Positions 8,313 to 18,482 of a DNA stretch of 64,000 nt are shown here, in pieces. A program made the position numbers and the translations under genes. Position 1 is the stretch's first letter, and each line of letters starts with the position of its first letter. Below the pieces are notes generated by a model, which made no database searches, had not been told where the DNA came from, and saw only the letters and a list, made by a program, of their open reading frames with translations. Source of the stretch: Tubiluchus corallicola (taxonomy: Eukaryota > Priapulida > Priapulimorpha > Priapulimorphida > Tubiluchidae); contig JAQGDQ010002396.1 of the NCBI GenBank assembly GCA_030141605.1, positions 48,597-112,596 on the forward strand. The letters run 5' to 3'.

Positions 8313-10862
8313 ATGGAAAGCACAATCTATAGGGTTCAACGGCAAGTAGAGAGCAGGAAATTAGAAACTGTATGGTTACTTGCTAAAAGCTTTCCTAGTT
8401 GCCTTTCTTTTATGCAAACGGGAGCGCATCCTGATGACGAAGCCAGCCATCTCCTTGCCTACTTAGCCAGAAAACATGGTATGCGTGTTCTTTGGACATG
8501 TGCGACAAGAGGAAAAGGAGGGCAGAATGCTATAAGCGCTCACGCGGAAGGAGCGTTGGCTTTAATGCGCACACAGGAAATGGCGGAAGCCGCTCGGAAA
8601 ATACCGATGTCCGTTCATTGGATCAATGAAAATGAGCAGGATACAATCTGTGATTTTGGTTTTTCTGTCTCAAAAAAAGAGACAGAGGAAAAATGGAGTA
8701 AAGAAAAATTCCTGAAAAGACTTGTTACTATTATTCGGCGGGAAAAGCCGGATATTTTATGCCCGTCTTTTTTAGATGTTCCTGGTCAGCATGGGCATCA
8801 TCGAGCCGTGACGGAAGCGACAATTGAGGCTTTTGAGCTCGCGGCGTCTTCATCGTATAAGACGGGCGATCTGAAACCATGGTCTGTCGGAAAGCTTTAC
8901 GAACCTGCCTGGTCTGGAAAAGGGCAAACCTATGATGATGACACGCCTCCGCCTGAAGCGTCAACAACTCTTGACACACAAGAGTATGATCCTTTCGCGG
9001 GAGCAACCTACTGTCAGATAGGGGAGCAATCAAGATTCTTTCATAAAACGCAGGGAATGGGACAGTGGCTCGGGGAAAATCAAGAGGAGATTCCTTTCTT
9101 CGGGCAGAGAAAATTTTCTCTGCATCTTCTGAAGTCACGTGTAGATCATGGTATGGAAGATCATGAAGACACTATTGAGAAGGGATTCTCTGTAACCTTT
9201 CTGGATTGGGCTGAAAAACTGCCCAAGGACTTAAAAGAGCCTATGGAAACGCTCGGAAAAACCCTTGGCGGTTTTGCGTCATTATTTCCGCGCTTTGAGG
9301 AAATGACTGCTTGTGCGTTTGACTGTTTAGAGATGATTTCCTCTATACAGGTTATTTTGAAAAAAAAGGATTATATATCCTTTTTTGACTCTTTAAATCA
9401 CCGTCTATGTCATAAGGCGCGGCAGCTTAACGCGCTAATAGCGTTAACATCCAATATTGTCTCTCGGTTTGAAATTAGTGAATCTCCTTTAATCGCGCGT
9501 CAGAAAAACACGTTTGAAATCCATATTTTTAACGGAGGATCGTTCCCTGTTGGTCTATCGAAAATTCATATAGAGGCTCCATCAGGCTGGTTCGTTCATA
9601 TAGAGCCGTTTCATCACGACACGATTTTAAAAGAAAATGAAGCTCTATCCATACCTGGTTTTATTATTCCGAGTAAAAATGATGATCCTGCACTATTGTT
9701 TGATAAAGAGTTTGATCCTTTAAGGCGTTTTGATCGTGTGAAAGCAAGTGTGACTCTTCAATGGGGCAATCGAGAGTGGACACAGGATATTCACCCCGAG
9801 CGGAAACTCTATACTCTTCCTGAGGTTTATCTTAAAAATCAAACGCTGAAATTTTTATGTTCTCAAAAATCTACACAGGAGCGTATCGTTCTTTTTAATG
9901 CGTCAGAGCAGAAAAAAGACGGGGAAATAACGGTTGAGTTTACAGAGAAAGAAGCGCCGGAAGTTACGAGTGAAGCGATAACCCTTCAGCCGTTCACAGA
10001 GCAAGGCGCGGCTTTATCCGTACCTTTTGATACAAAATATCAAGATAAAATATATAATTTTCAGCTTTATTTTAATCACCATCCTCTTTACCTTTATGAG
10101 GAGATTGATCTCCCGCATATAGGTCAAAGTCTTCCCTATGTTAAGAAAGCAGAAGGAAAGCTTTTATCTTTAGGAGGAAAGCCTGTATGCCCGTTGCGCA
10201 TTGGATGGGTCAACAGTGGTAATGATACGGTCAATAGAGAGCTTAGGCAATTGGGATTTCAAGTAACGGAGCTGTCGGCTTCTTGCTTGCGCACAGTTTC
10301 TCTGCGGGCATTTGATACGATTCTTATTGGGATTTGTGCGCGTGCGAATCTAGGTGAGGTTTTTGATAGATTTATGGAAAATGTTTGCCAATGGGTTTAT
10401 GAGGGTGGGAATCTTGTCAGCTTGTATCAACGGGGGCAGGATGGACCGGATATGTCTTCATTATGGCCTGGCAAGCTTGTTTTTGGCGCGCCTTCCTTAC
10501 GATGGAGGGTGACGAATCCACAGGCTCCTATCGTTATGAAGCGGCAGGATCATCCTCTTTTCCGCTCGCACTACACAATAGAAGAAGAGGATTGGGATAA
10601 TTGGATTCATGAACGAGGCTTGTATTTTGTTGATGAGAGAGCGTCGGCTTATGAATCTTTATTGACAGTTCAGGATCCTATAGCGGATACTATTTTTGAT
10701 GGCGCGTTAGTTTCGGGTGTTTTTGGAAAAGGGCGCCATACGCACTGCGCGTTAAGTTTACATAGGCAGCTTAATCATATGGTTCCTGGTGCTGTGCGGC
10801 TTTTTGTTAATCTTATTTCGTCTCCGGAGGCTCAAAAAAAATACGCCGAAAATAAAGCTTGA
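8313..10862 (+). CDS. Large PIG-L family deacetylase with NEW3-like and C-terminal GATase-like regions
   Basis: 849 residues without a signal peptide, so probably cytoplasmic. The N-terminal third is a PIG-L/LmbE zinc deacetylase: AHPDDE at residues 38-43, TRGKGGQN, LMRTQEM, and the second metal motif in GQHGHHRAVTEA. Residues about 380-450 resemble an alpha-galactosidase NEW3-type beta domain (FEIHIFNGG, EAPSGW). The last 250 residues look like a ThuA/glutamine-amidotransferase-like fold. PIG-L enzymes remove acetyl groups from N-acetyl-amino sugars. The gene starts a tight run with the ABC importer (15-base gap to the binding protein), so the imported compound is probably its substrate. The ribosome site is weak; the start could move a few codons. 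Confidence 0.75.
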   Translation: MESTIYRVQRQVESRKLETVWLLAKSFPSCLSFMQTGAHPDDEASHLLAYLARKHGMRVLWTCATRGKGGQNAISAHAEGALALMRTQEMAEAARKIPMSVHWINENEQDTICDFGFSVSKKETEEKWSKEKFLKRLVTIIRREKPDILCPSFLDVPGQHGHHRAVTEATIEAFELAASSSYKTGDLKPWSVGKLYEPAWSGKGQTYDDDTPPPEASTTLDTQEYDPFAGATYCQIGEQSRFFHKTQGMGQWLGENQEEIPFFGQRKFSLHLLKSRVDHGMEDHEDTIEKGFSVTFLDWAEKLPKDLKEPMETLGKTLGGFASLFPRFEEMTACAFDCLEMISSIQVILKKKDYISFFDSLNHRLCHKARQLNALIALTSNIVSRFEISESPLIARQKNTFEIHIFNGGSFPVGLSKIHIEAPSGWFVHIEPFHHDTILKENEALSIPGFIIPSKNDDPALLFDKEFDPLRRFDRVKASVTLQWGNREWTQDIHPERKLYTLPEVYLKNQTLKFLCSQKSTQERIVLFNASEQKKDGEITVEFTEKEAPEVTSEAITLQPFTEQGAALSVPFDTKYQDKIYNFQLYFNHHPLYLYEEIDLPHIGQSLPYVKKAEGKLLSLGGKPVCPLRIGWVNSGNDTVNRELRQLGFQVTELSASCLRTVSLRAFDTILIGICARANLGEVFDRFMENVCQWVYEGGNLVSLYQRGQDGPDMSSLWPGKLVFGAPSLRWRVTNPQAPIVMKRQDHPLFRSHYTIEEEDWDNWIHERGLYFVDERASAYESLLTVQDPIADTIFDGALVSGVFGKGRHTHCALSLHRQLNHMVPGAVRLFVNLISSPEAQKKYAENKA

Positions 10863-10877
10863 TAAAGGAAAATTTCT

Positions 10878-12134
10878 ATGAAAAAACAGATATATATGTT
10901 TCTTTTTATGATGGGTATTTTTATAATCACGGTAGGAAACGCTTTTGCTGAAAAAGTTGAAATTGAATATTGGCAATATTCATATAAAACACGTATGGAC
11001 GCTGTCAATAAGCTTATTAAACAATTTGAGCAGGATAATCCCACTATAAAAGTTAAGCATGTGACGATTCCTTACGCGAGTTATCGGACGAAAATCACCG
11101 CCGCTATTGGAAGTGGACAGGGGCCTGATCTTGTTCAGTTATATTATGGTTGGTTGGATGATTTTCTGAAAGCTGGGCTTTTGCAACCTTTATCAGAAGA
11201 TATTTTCGATTATCAAAATCTAGACGATGAATTTTTTGATATGGTTAATATTATGAAGAAAGAGGGGCGATATTATGCTCTTCCAACGGCTGTTCGCTCC
11301 TTGGCGCTTTTCTGGAACAAGGATATTTTCAAAGAAGTTGGGCTTGATCCCGAGCGCCCTCCAAAAACACTTGAGGAACTTCGGGAGTATGCTAAAAAGC
11401 TTGCGAAATATGATAAAAGGGGCAATATTATTCGCCTTGGCCTTTCCATTTCGATGATAGGTCAGGGGCATCATTGGTGGAGAGAGGTTCTTGTCCGACA
11501 ATTTGGTGGTATTCCTTATACGGACGATTACACGCGTGTTACCTATCAGGACAAAGGTGGAAAAGAGGCTATTGACTATTTATCTTATTTTTTACGGGAT
11601 GATTTAACGTCAAAAACGTCCTTTACAGCGGAAGAGGCCATTGGATTTACAAGTGGTCTTCAGGCTATGCAAATTGACGGCTCGTTTCGCTTGGGGACAT
11701 TTGACACCGCTAGGCGGTTAAATTATGGAGTGGCGGAACTTCCGGAGCATAACGGTATCAAGTCGACGTTTGCTTCTTATTGGGTGAATGGCGTGACAAC
11801 GAAGGCAAAGGGAGCCAAAGCGCAAGCCGCAATGAAATTTCTACGTTATCTAACCTCTGAAGAGGCAATGGCGACATGGATGGATGTTGTCGGAGAGCTT
11901 CCTGCGAGAAAATCAATAGCTCTGCAGGATAAATATCTCAATCATCCGAAGTATGGCCCTTTTATTAAGGGGCTTTCCTATGCGCATGCTACGGTTTTTG
12001 TGAACGAGACGGAGCAGCGGAAAATCACGAGTCAAATGCTGGATCGTGTTATTTTAGAAAATGTCTCTTCGGAAGAGACGGTTCAGCGGGCTGCGCAGGA
12101 AGAGCAAAGACTTATCGATAACGCGTTACAATAA
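10878..12134 (+). CDS. Sugar ABC transporter, periplasmic binding protein (family 1)
   Basis: 418 residues. The N-terminus is a clear signal peptide with a cut after NAFA. The mature protein begins with EIEYWQYSY and has the family-1 extracellular solute-binding pattern: LIKQFEQDNPTIKV, the KITAAIGSGQGPDLV segment near residue 75, ALPTAVRSLALFWNKDIFKEVG, and a TSEEAMATWM C-terminal helix. Such proteins capture oligosaccharides, glycosides or polyol phosphates for MalFGK-type importers. It is the second gene of the run beginning with the PIG-L enzyme, and the first permease starts 13 bases later. The ligand cannot be read from the sequence. Confidence 0.9.
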   Translation: MKKQIYMFLFMMGIFIITVGNAFAEKVEIEYWQYSYKTRMDAVNKLIKQFEQDNPTIKVKHVTIPYASYRTKITAAIGSGQGPDLVQLYYGWLDDFLKAGLLQPLSEDIFDYQNLDDEFFDMVNIMKKEGRYYALPTAVRSLALFWNKDIFKEVGLDPERPPKTLEELREYAKKLAKYDKRGNIIRLGLSISMIGQGHHWWREVLVRQFGGIPYTDDYTRVTYQDKGGKEAIDYLSYFLRDDLTSKTSFTAEEAIGFTSGLQAMQIDGSFRLGTFDTARRLNYGVAELPEHNGIKSTFASYWVNGVTTKAKGAKAQAAMKFLRYLTSEEAMATWMDVVGELPARKSIALQDKYLNHPKYGPFIKGLSYAHATVFVNETEQRKITSQMLDRVILENVSSEETVQRAAQEEQRLIDNALQ

Positions 12135-12147
12135 AAGATAATAGCTG

Positions 12148-13044
12148 ATGAAACAATGGTATAATAATCTAACAATTTACCAACGGCGTGTTATTAAAGC
12201 GTGGTTATTTTTATCTGTTCCGCTTCTTTATTTTATTGGTGTCCGCTTTATACCCACGTTAAGCACATTTGCGCTTTCATTTATGGAATGGAGTGTGCTT
12301 GGGGAAAAAACATGGGTCGGGTTTGGTAATGTTCATCAAATGATTCAAGACCCTGTGTTTTTAAAAAGTTTTCAAAATACATTTGTTTATGTATTTATAG
12401 GGATTCCTATAAGCTTGCTGCTGTCTTTTTTAATTGCGTATGCGTTGGATAAAGTTATTTGGGGACATACATTTTTACGGTCGCTTTATTTTCTTCCTTT
12501 TATGACGACAGCGGCTGTTATCGGGTGGGTATGGCGCTGGATGTACCAGCCGCTTCCTACGGGTATTTTTAATAATATTCTGAGCGCGATTGGCTTTGAT
12601 CCTCAGCCTTTTCTTTTTTCCACAAGCCAATCTCTTTTAGCGATTTTAGCCGCGAGTGTCTGGCAAGGGCTTGGATTTAATATTATTATTTTTATTGCGG
12701 GTTTACGAGCGATTCCTTCTAGTTATTATGAGGCTGCCCGTATTGATGGTGCTGGCGAGGGGATGATTTTGGTGGATATTACGTTACCGCAGTTAAAGCC
12801 GACGATTATTTTTTTGACTATTATGTCTTCGATCGGATTTTTGCGAATATTTGATTTTATCTATAATATGACTCATGATGGCGAAGGGGGACCTTTGGAT
12901 TCATCGCGAACACTTGTTATCCATATTTATAAAACAGCCTTTGATAACTATCAAATGGGGTATGCCGCTCTTCAAACAGTTGTTCTTTTTCTGTTTATTC
13001 TTATCTTTACGATTCTACAGATGAAGTTGCTAAAGGCACGATAA
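12148..13044 (+). CDS. Sugar ABC transporter permease, MalF/UgpA type
   Basis: 298 residues with about six hydrophobic membrane segments. The EAA loop that docks on the ATPase is visible as YYEAARIDGAGEGMILVDITLP near residue 195. The N-terminus begins with a short polar stretch before the first membrane helix (WLFLSVPLLYFIGVRFIPTL), as in UgpA-like permeases. It forms a heterodimer with the product of the next gene, 16 bases downstream, in the inner membrane. Confidence 0.9.
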   Translation: MKQWYNNLTIYQRRVIKAWLFLSVPLLYFIGVRFIPTLSTFALSFMEWSVLGEKTWVGFGNVHQMIQDPVFLKSFQNTFVYVFIGIPISLLLSFLIAYALDKVIWGHTFLRSLYFLPFMTTAAVIGWVWRWMYQPLPTGIFNNILSAIGFDPQPFLFSTSQSLLAILAASVWQGLGFNIIIFIAGLRAIPSSYYEAARIDGAGEGMILVDITLPQLKPTIIFLTIMSSIGFLRIFDFIYNMTHDGEGGPLDSSRTLVIHIYKTAFDNYQMGYAALQTVVLFLFILIFTILQMKLLKAR

Positions 13045-13060
13045 AAAGGAAAGAAAACAG

Positions 13061-13909
13061 ATGGTAAAGCATAGCGAAACACTCACCTATAAAAAAAGAG
13101 CTTCACCTGGGAAAGTCATTCTTTGGACAATTTTGTTTCTTGGGGGCGTTCTTATGGTTACGCCTTTGATCTACATGTTTTCAGGTTCCTTTAAATATTC
13201 TTATGAACTTTATGGGCTGAATGTTATTCCTGAAGAGATAACATTAGAAAATTACGTCATTATTCTTCAGGACTCTTATTTTTTATCATGGTTTAAAAAC
13301 TCTTTGATAACATCGACAATTGTTACTTTGTCGGTTCTTTTTTTTGATAGTCTGGTAGGGTATGTGTTATGTAAGTTTCAGTTTAAAGGTCGTCGGATTG
13401 TTTTTCTTGCGATTTTATCGACATTGATGATTCCGACGGAAATGCTTGTTCTTCCTTGGTATAACATGGCTGTTATGTTTGGCTGGACAGATACTTATTG
13501 GGGAATTATGTTCCCTGGTCTTATTACGGGATTTGGTGTTTTTTTAATACGGCAATTTTTTCAGTCTGTTCCTGACGATTTTATTGAAGCCGCTCGTATT
13601 GATGGGCTGGGGGAGTTTCGAATCTGGTGGTCTATTGCTATGCCGATGATTACGCCGGCTCTTTCGGCTCTGGCTATTTTTACATTTTTAGGAAATTGGT
13701 CAGCTTTTTTATGGCCTTTAATTGTAACATCCGATATAGAGCTTTTTACAATTCCTGTTGGCATCGCCTCTATCAATGGAGAATTTCTGGCGCAATGGGA
13801 AGTCATGATGGCAGGGGCTGCGCTGGCGACGTTCCCAAGCTTGATTGTCTTTATTATTTTTCAAAAATATATTGTTCGGGGCGTGATGCTCTCTGGGTTA
13901 AAAGGATAG
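13061..13909 (+). CDS. Sugar ABC transporter permease, MalG/UgpE type
   Basis: 282 residues with about six membrane helices. The first spans residues about 18-40, and the EAA loop FIEAARIDGLGEFRIWWSI lies near residue 170. The C-terminal end KYIVRGVMLSGLKG is the standard MalG-type terminus. It is the partner of the preceding permease. Its stop is four bases before the argininosuccinate-lyase-like gene, so the two are tightly co-translated. Confidence 0.9.
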   Translation: MVKHSETLTYKKRASPGKVILWTILFLGGVLMVTPLIYMFSGSFKYSYELYGLNVIPEEITLENYVIILQDSYFLSWFKNSLITSTIVTLSVLFFDSLVGYVLCKFQFKGRRIVFLAILSTLMIPTEMLVLPWYNMAVMFGWTDTYWGIMFPGLITGFGVFLIRQFFQSVPDDFIEAARIDGLGEFRIWWSIAMPMITPALSALAIFTFLGNWSAFLWPLIVTSDIELFTIPVGIASINGEFLAQWEVMMAGAALATFPSLIVFIIFQKYIVRGVMLSGLKG

Positions 13910-13913
13910 TATA

Positions 13914-15425
13914 ATGCCTACAGTAGAAAATGATCCTAAAAATCTCCACTCTTTTCCGGCGGAGTCCTTTAAATCTTATGTGTTGGCGCCTTTATTTGAT
14001 TTATCAAAAGGCAATTTTTTTAACTCTATGCGGGCTATTCACGAAGCGCATGCTCTTATGCTTCAAGAGCAGGAAATTCTCTCACGGAAAGAAGCCGCAC
14101 GTCTTTTGCGAGCTCTTGATGAAATCGCTCTTTCTGACACGATTACACAGCAAGTGTATACAGGGGAGCAAGAAGATTTTTTCTTTTTTATTGAGCATCT
14201 CATGGAGCAGAAGCTCGGCGGTGATCTCGCTGGAAAGCTTCATACAGGAAGAAGCCGTAACGATATTGATCAAACGCTTTTTCGGATGGAAATGATAAGC
14301 GCCTTATCGCCGTTTATTGAAGCGTTGTTCAATCTGATTGATCATATTCTTCAAAAGGCGCGTCAAAATACCCATACGCTTGTTCTTCTTCATACGCATG
14401 GGCAGCCGGCGCAGCCTTCGACTTATGCGCATTATTTACTTGCTGTAAGCGAGTGTCTTTTACGTCATATGAAAAAAATAAGTTATGCTTTTGACGATGT
14501 TGACTGTTGTCCAATGGGCGCTGCTGCGATTACTACAACGGGATTTCCTCTTCATCGTAAAAGGGTGGCGCAACTTCTTGGTTTTAGAGATATACAGGAA
14601 AATTCTTATGGGTGTATAGCCTCCTGTGATTGGGCGACGGGCGTTTATGCGGCACTTTCTATTTTATTTATTGATTTCAGCCGTTTTATTCAGACATTTA
14701 CTCATTGGACAAGCTTTGAGTTTGCGCAGTTGGATGTTCCTGACGGCCTTGTGCAAACCAGCTCGATTATGCCTCAGAAGCGCAATCCTGTTCTTTTAGA
14801 GCATATGAGATTACAGGCTTCCATGGCATTGGGGACTTGTCAAAAAACCATTCAGACAATGCATAATACATCTTTTACCGATATGAATGACAATGAGGCG
14901 GAAGTTCATTTTGAGGGGTATAAAACCTTTCTTTTAGGGGAAAGGCTTTCTAGGCTGATGGCGGATTTTATTGAAGGGTCTGAGATTAACGGGAAGCAAG
15001 TTCAGAAATGGATTGATAAAAGCTGTGCGACTATTACAGAGTTGGCTGATACGCTTGTTCGGGAGGAAAATATATCCTTTCGCCAAGCGCACCATGTCGC
15101 TTCTAAAGTCGCGCAGAGCGCGGTTCAAAATCATCATTCTCTTTCTCAATTTTCTCCGGATCATCTTTCAGCGATTTACCGGGAGATTCGGGGTATTTCT
15201 TTGAAATCATCGCCGGATAAGCTGATAAAGGCGCTGGATCCGGCTTATTTTGTTTCACGCAGAACATTGCCAGGAGGGCCGGCTCAATCTGCTGTTAACA
15301 GTGCGCTTTCTCAACAAAAGGAGCGGCTGGAAACCCTATATAAATGGCAAAAAGAATGGAAAGAACGCTATAAAGGCGCGAAAATATTACGACAGCAAGC
15401 AAAACAATCTCTCTATAAAGGTTAA
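13914..15425 (+). CDS. Argininosuccinate lyase-like protein (fumarase/aspartase superfamily)
   Basis: 503 residues, some 40 longer than a standard ArgH. Superfamily blocks are present: HTGRSRNDIDQTLFRM near residue 103 (ArgH has GGRSRNDQ), THGQPAQPSTYAHYL, and SSIMPQKRNPVLLEHMRLQA near residue 283, where ArgH normally has KKNPD. ArgH proper releases fumarate from argininosuccinate. The changed residues and the position between a sugar permease and its ATPase argue for a related elimination on an imported compound rather than arginine synthesis; no argG is visible. Spacing to neighbours is 4 and 21 bases. The superfamily call is firm and the substrate is unknown. Confidence 0.75.
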   Translation: MPTVENDPKNLHSFPAESFKSYVLAPLFDLSKGNFFNSMRAIHEAHALMLQEQEILSRKEAARLLRALDEIALSDTITQQVYTGEQEDFFFFIEHLMEQKLGGDLAGKLHTGRSRNDIDQTLFRMEMISALSPFIEALFNLIDHILQKARQNTHTLVLLHTHGQPAQPSTYAHYLLAVSECLLRHMKKISYAFDDVDCCPMGAAAITTTGFPLHRKRVAQLLGFRDIQENSYGCIASCDWATGVYAALSILFIDFSRFIQTFTHWTSFEFAQLDVPDGLVQTSSIMPQKRNPVLLEHMRLQASMALGTCQKTIQTMHNTSFTDMNDNEAEVHFEGYKTFLLGERLSRLMADFIEGSEINGKQVQKWIDKSCATITELADTLVREENISFRQAHHVASKVAQSAVQNHHSLSQFSPDHLSAIYREIRGISLKSSPDKLIKALDPAYFVSRRTLPGGPAQSAVNSALSQQKERLETLYKWQKEWKERYKGAKILRQQAKQSLYKG

Positions 15426-15446
15426 CATTCATAAGGTAAAAGAGCT

Positions 15447-16583
15447 ATGGCATCTGTTTGTATAGAAAATGTTTATAAAAGCTATGACCATAAAAATATG
15501 GTGATTAATAATGTTTCTCTCGATATTAAAGATTCGGAATTTATTGTTTTTGTTGGTCCGTCTGGTTGTGGAAAGTCGACTATGCTGCGGATGATTGCGG
15601 GGCTTGAGGATATTTCCTCAGGAAATATAAGGATAGGAGACCGGATTGTTAATAATCTAGAGCCAAAAGATCGCAATATAGCGATGGTTTTTCAGAATTA
15701 TGCGCTTTATCCTCATATGTCTGTGGCTAAAAATATGGCTTTTGGTTTAAAGGCGGCAGGTGTTCCAAAAGAAGAGCGAATGAGAAAAGTTCGAGATGTT
15801 GCGGAAATGCTAGGATTGTCAGACTATTTGGATCGAACGCCAAGCCAATTATCAGGTGGGCAGCGGCAGCGTGTTGCTATGGGGAGGGCGATTGTAAGAA
15901 ATCCGGATGTTTTTCTGTTTGACGAGCCGCTTTCTAACTTGGACGCGAAATTAAGAACCCATGTTCGGCTTGAGATTCAGAAGCTTCACGAGGATATTCA
16001 GACGACGACAATTTATGTGACTCATGATCAAATAGAAGCCATGACTCTTGCGCATCGAGTTGTTATTTTTAATGAAGGTATTATTCAACAGGTGGGGACG
16101 CCTCAGGAGGTTTATTTAAACCCATCTAATTTATTTGTTGCGGGATTTATAGGCAATCCACCAATGAATTTTTTTCCAGCGACTATTCAAGCGTGTTCTG
16201 AAAATGCTTATAGCGCAAGTTTAGAGGGAGCCTCTTTTGATATTTCTCTTTCTCGGCAATGGGCGGACAGGGTTAACGATCAGCAAAAAGTTATTATAGG
16301 GCTTCGCCCTGAGGATATTCATATCCATAGCTGTAAAAAGGAAGATCTGGAAATCGCTGAAAATCAGCAGATTTTTTCCAGACCGGTCCTTTATGTGGAG
16401 TCGATGGGCTCAGAGGCGATGGTATGGGTTTCTCTGGATAAAGATAATCTGGATCCAGAGAAGCATAACGCGGCCTGTCGATATTTAGGTCGAGATTTTC
16501 TTCACACAGAAACAGAGGTTTCCGCTGTGATTAACCTGGACTATATTCATATTTTTGATCAGGAGAGTGGGTGCCGCCTATAA
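15447..16583 (+). CDS. Sugar ABC transporter ATP-binding protein, UgpC/MsmK/MalK type
   Basis: 378 residues. Walker A GPSGCGKS at residues 37-44, Q-loop [11 protein letters not shown], signature [15 protein letters not shown], Walker B and D-loop [16 protein letters not shown], and H-loop VTHD are all intact. After residue 240 comes the OB/TOBE regulatory region ([31 protein letters not shown]). It powers the two permeases encoded upstream and closes this six-gene run. The reverse gene at 16619-16993 converges on it. Confidence 0.92.
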   Translation: MASVCIENVYKSYDHKNMVINNVSLDIKDSEFIVFVGPSGCGKSTMLRMIAGLEDISSGNIRIGDRIVNNLEPKDRNIAMVFQNYALYPHMSVAKNMAFGLKAAGVPKEERMRKVRDVAEMLGLSDYLDRTPSQLSGGQRQRVAMGRAIVRNPDVFLFDEPLSNLDAKLRTHVRLEIQKLHEDIQTTTIYVTHDQIEAMTLAHRVVIFNEGIIQQVGTPQEVYLNPSNLFVAGFIGNPPMNFFPATIQACSENAYSASLEGASFDISLSRQWADRVNDQQKVIIGLRPEDIHIHSCKKEDLEIAENQQIFSRPVLYVESMGSEAMVWVSLDKDNLDPEKHNAACRYLGRDFLHTETEVSAVINLDYIHIFDQESGCRL

Positions 16584-16587
16584 CGTA

Positions 16588-16608
16588 CAATTAAGGAAAA
16601 CTTAATTG
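16588..16608. terminator. Small palindrome between convergent genes
   Basis: An 8-bp perfect inverted repeat, CAATTAAG and CTTAATTG, with a five-base loop lies between the convergent stops of the ABC ATPase and the VOC gene. No T-run follows on either strand, so a terminator role is possible but weakly supported. Confidence 0.3.
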
Positions 16609-16618
16609 AAATCAGGAG

Positions 16619-16993
16619 CTATTCCTCAGCTCTAGGGTCAAAAAGGGTAATACGGTTACCCTCACTGTCTTTAACGATTGCCCGAGATCCGCACTTTGCG
16701 CTTTCTTTAGGAACTAAAACCTCACCGTTGCAAAGCTCTACCTGAACAATTGCCTCGTCAAGATAATCGGGGACACTCAAATAAATCAAAGGGCCATCAA
16801 GGCTGGGCTTATATTTGTTATTTACGCGAATGCAACCAGAAACACCTTCTGTATAATCAGAAAAGACAGCGACAGAACTTTCACCGACATCTTGGATGTC
16901 TATTTCTAAATTTAGTACTTTACTATAAAATTCTACAGCTCTTTCTAAGTTTGTTGCAGGAATATCCACCCATACAACTCTGTCTTTTGGCAT
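16619..16993 (-). CDS. VOC (glyoxalase/bleomycin-resistance fold) family protein
   Basis: 124 residues with the single vicinal-oxygen-chelate pattern. VVWVDIPATNLERAVEFYSKVLNLEI opens the domain and AIVKDSEGNRITLFDP closes it, with a hydrophobic YLSVPDYLDEAIVQVE segment between. Members bind a metal and act as lyases, dioxygenases or drug-binding proteins, but nothing here identifies a substrate. A ribosome site (AGGAG) precedes the ATG. It stands alone, converging on the sugar ATPase gene. Confidence 0.75.
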   Translation of the reverse strand: MPKDRVVWVDIPATNLERAVEFYSKVLNLEIDIQDVGESSVAVFSDYTEGVSGCIRVNNKYKPSLDGPLIYLSVPDYLDEAIVQVELCNGEVLVPKESAKCGSRAIVKDSEGNRITLFDPRAEE

Positions 16994-17234
16994 AGAAATC
17001 TCCTTAAATTTTATTAATATATTCTAATTTTAATATATGATGATAAAATAATATAAGTCAATGATTACTTAAAGTATGGTTTATATAATTTTATGGATAA
17101 CTATCAAAAATATTTTAAAAACGTCTGCTTATGCTAGATATTGTAATATAGAGCTTATTATAACTCTTATTATAGTTTTACAAAAGCTAATAAATCTTTC
17201 TATCTTTAAAAACATGAAAAAGGGAGGACATTTT

Positions 17235-18452
17235 ATGCTTAAAGGAAAAATTGTCGTTGCTCAGGGAGGAGGTCCGACCGCCGTTATTAATGAATCGATA
17301 GTTGGAGTCGTGATTGAGGCACGGAAAATTTCTTCTGTCGAGCGTGTTTACGGAGCACAGCATGGTATTCAAGGGATTATTGAAGAGGAATTTTTGGATT
17401 TAACGCAGGAAACGTCTCATAATCTTAATTTGGTTGGCAGCACGCCTTCGGCCGCGCTGGGTTCTACGAGAGATTATCCGGATTATGAATATTGTGAGAG
17501 GATTGTTTCTGTTTTTAAAGCGCATGGAATTTCAACGTTTTTTTATATTGGCGGGAATGATTCTTCTTCCACATTGCAGACAGTGAGTGAAGTCGCGCGG
17601 AAAGAAAACTATGATCTTTGCTGTATTCATATTCCAAAAACAATTGATAATGATCTGGTTCATAATGATCATACGCCGGGATTTCCTTCTGCGGCGCGGT
17701 ATGTTGCTAATGTATTTATGGGAATTAACCAGGATAATATTGCTCTTCCAACAATTTATCTTTCTGTTGTCATGGGGCGAAACAGCGGTTTTTTAACAGC
17801 CTCTTCAGCATTGGCGCGTAAATATCCGGATGATGGTCCTCATTTGATTTATGTTCCGGAAAAACCCTTCTGTAAAAAGCGTTTTGTTGAGGAGGTTACA
17901 GAAGTTTATAATCGTCTGGGACGATGTGTCATAGCGGTTTCAGAAGGAGTTCGCGATAAGGAGGGCGTTCTGCTGGCTGAAAGAGTGGCGAGAGAAGTCG
18001 ATAGAGATCCGCATGGAAATATTGTTATTTCCAATGCGACATCTTTGCTTTCTTATAATTTAGGGCGTTTTATTAAAGAGCATTTATCAGGAATTGGGAT
18101 TCGCGCGGATACAATCGGGCATCCTCAAAGAACGTATCCTGAGGCTATTTCTGATATTGACCGCAGAGAGGCGCGTGAGGTTGGTGAGAAAGCTGTGCAA
18201 TTCGCACACTGGCAAAATCGAAACGGCTCTATTTGTATAGAGCGAACGGGATTTTATTCTGTTGATTACTCATTGCGGCCATTGCTGGATATCGCTGGGA
18301 AAACACGGTATATGCCAGAGGAGTTTTTACACCCGGAGAAATCAGATGTTACAGAGAAATTTATTATGTATTTAAGGCCGCTGCTGGGGCGTAATATGAC
18401 GGAAATTTTCAGATTACGCCATGTGAAAGTGCCAAAGATTCTGAAAAAATAG
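17235..18452 (+). CDS. pfp: 6-phosphofructokinase, pyrophosphate-dependent type
   Basis: 405 residues from ATG 17235, which has AGGGAGGA just upstream; the reading frame is open further left but that part lacks family resemblance. The protein begins with IVVAQGGGPTAVINES. The phosphate-donor motif reads GGNDSS, with Asp in the position that excludes ATP in PPi-dependent enzymes. PKTIDNDL is the PPi-type form of the catalytic loop. MGRNSGFLTA follows. It phosphorylates fructose-6-phosphate reversibly with pyrophosphate. The Asn in GGND instead of the commoner GGDD is worth noting, though my recollection is that this subfamily often has it. It is a single gene with its own upstream gap. Confidence 0.85.
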   Translation: MLKGKIVVAQGGGPTAVINESIVGVVIEARKISSVERVYGAQHGIQGIIEEEFLDLTQETSHNLNLVGSTPSAALGSTRDYPDYEYCERIVSVFKAHGISTFFYIGGNDSSSTLQTVSEVARKENYDLCCIHIPKTIDNDLVHNDHTPGFPSAARYVANVFMGINQDNIALPTIYLSVVMGRNSGFLTASSALARKYPDDGPHLIYVPEKPFCKKRFVEEVTEVYNRLGRCVIAVSEGVRDKEGVLLAERVAREVDRDPHGNIVISNATSLLSYNLGRFIKEHLSGIGIRADTIGHPQRTYPEAISDIDRREAREVGEKAVQFAHWQNRNGSICIERTGFYSVDYSLRPLLDIAGKTRYMPEEFLHPEKSDVTEKFIMYLRPLLGRNMTEIFRLRHVKVPKILKK

Positions 18453-18482
18453 TCAAAAAAACAGATATTTTTGTCCTCTAAA

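Noticed and set aside
13914-15425. Straight argH assignment
   Set aside because: Length, changed signature residues and operon context differ from biosynthetic ArgH, so only a superfamily call is given.
17076-17234. 53 extra codons in front of pfp
   Set aside because: AT-rich, low-complexity sequence; a strong AGGGAGGA site and the family N-terminus mark ATG 17235.
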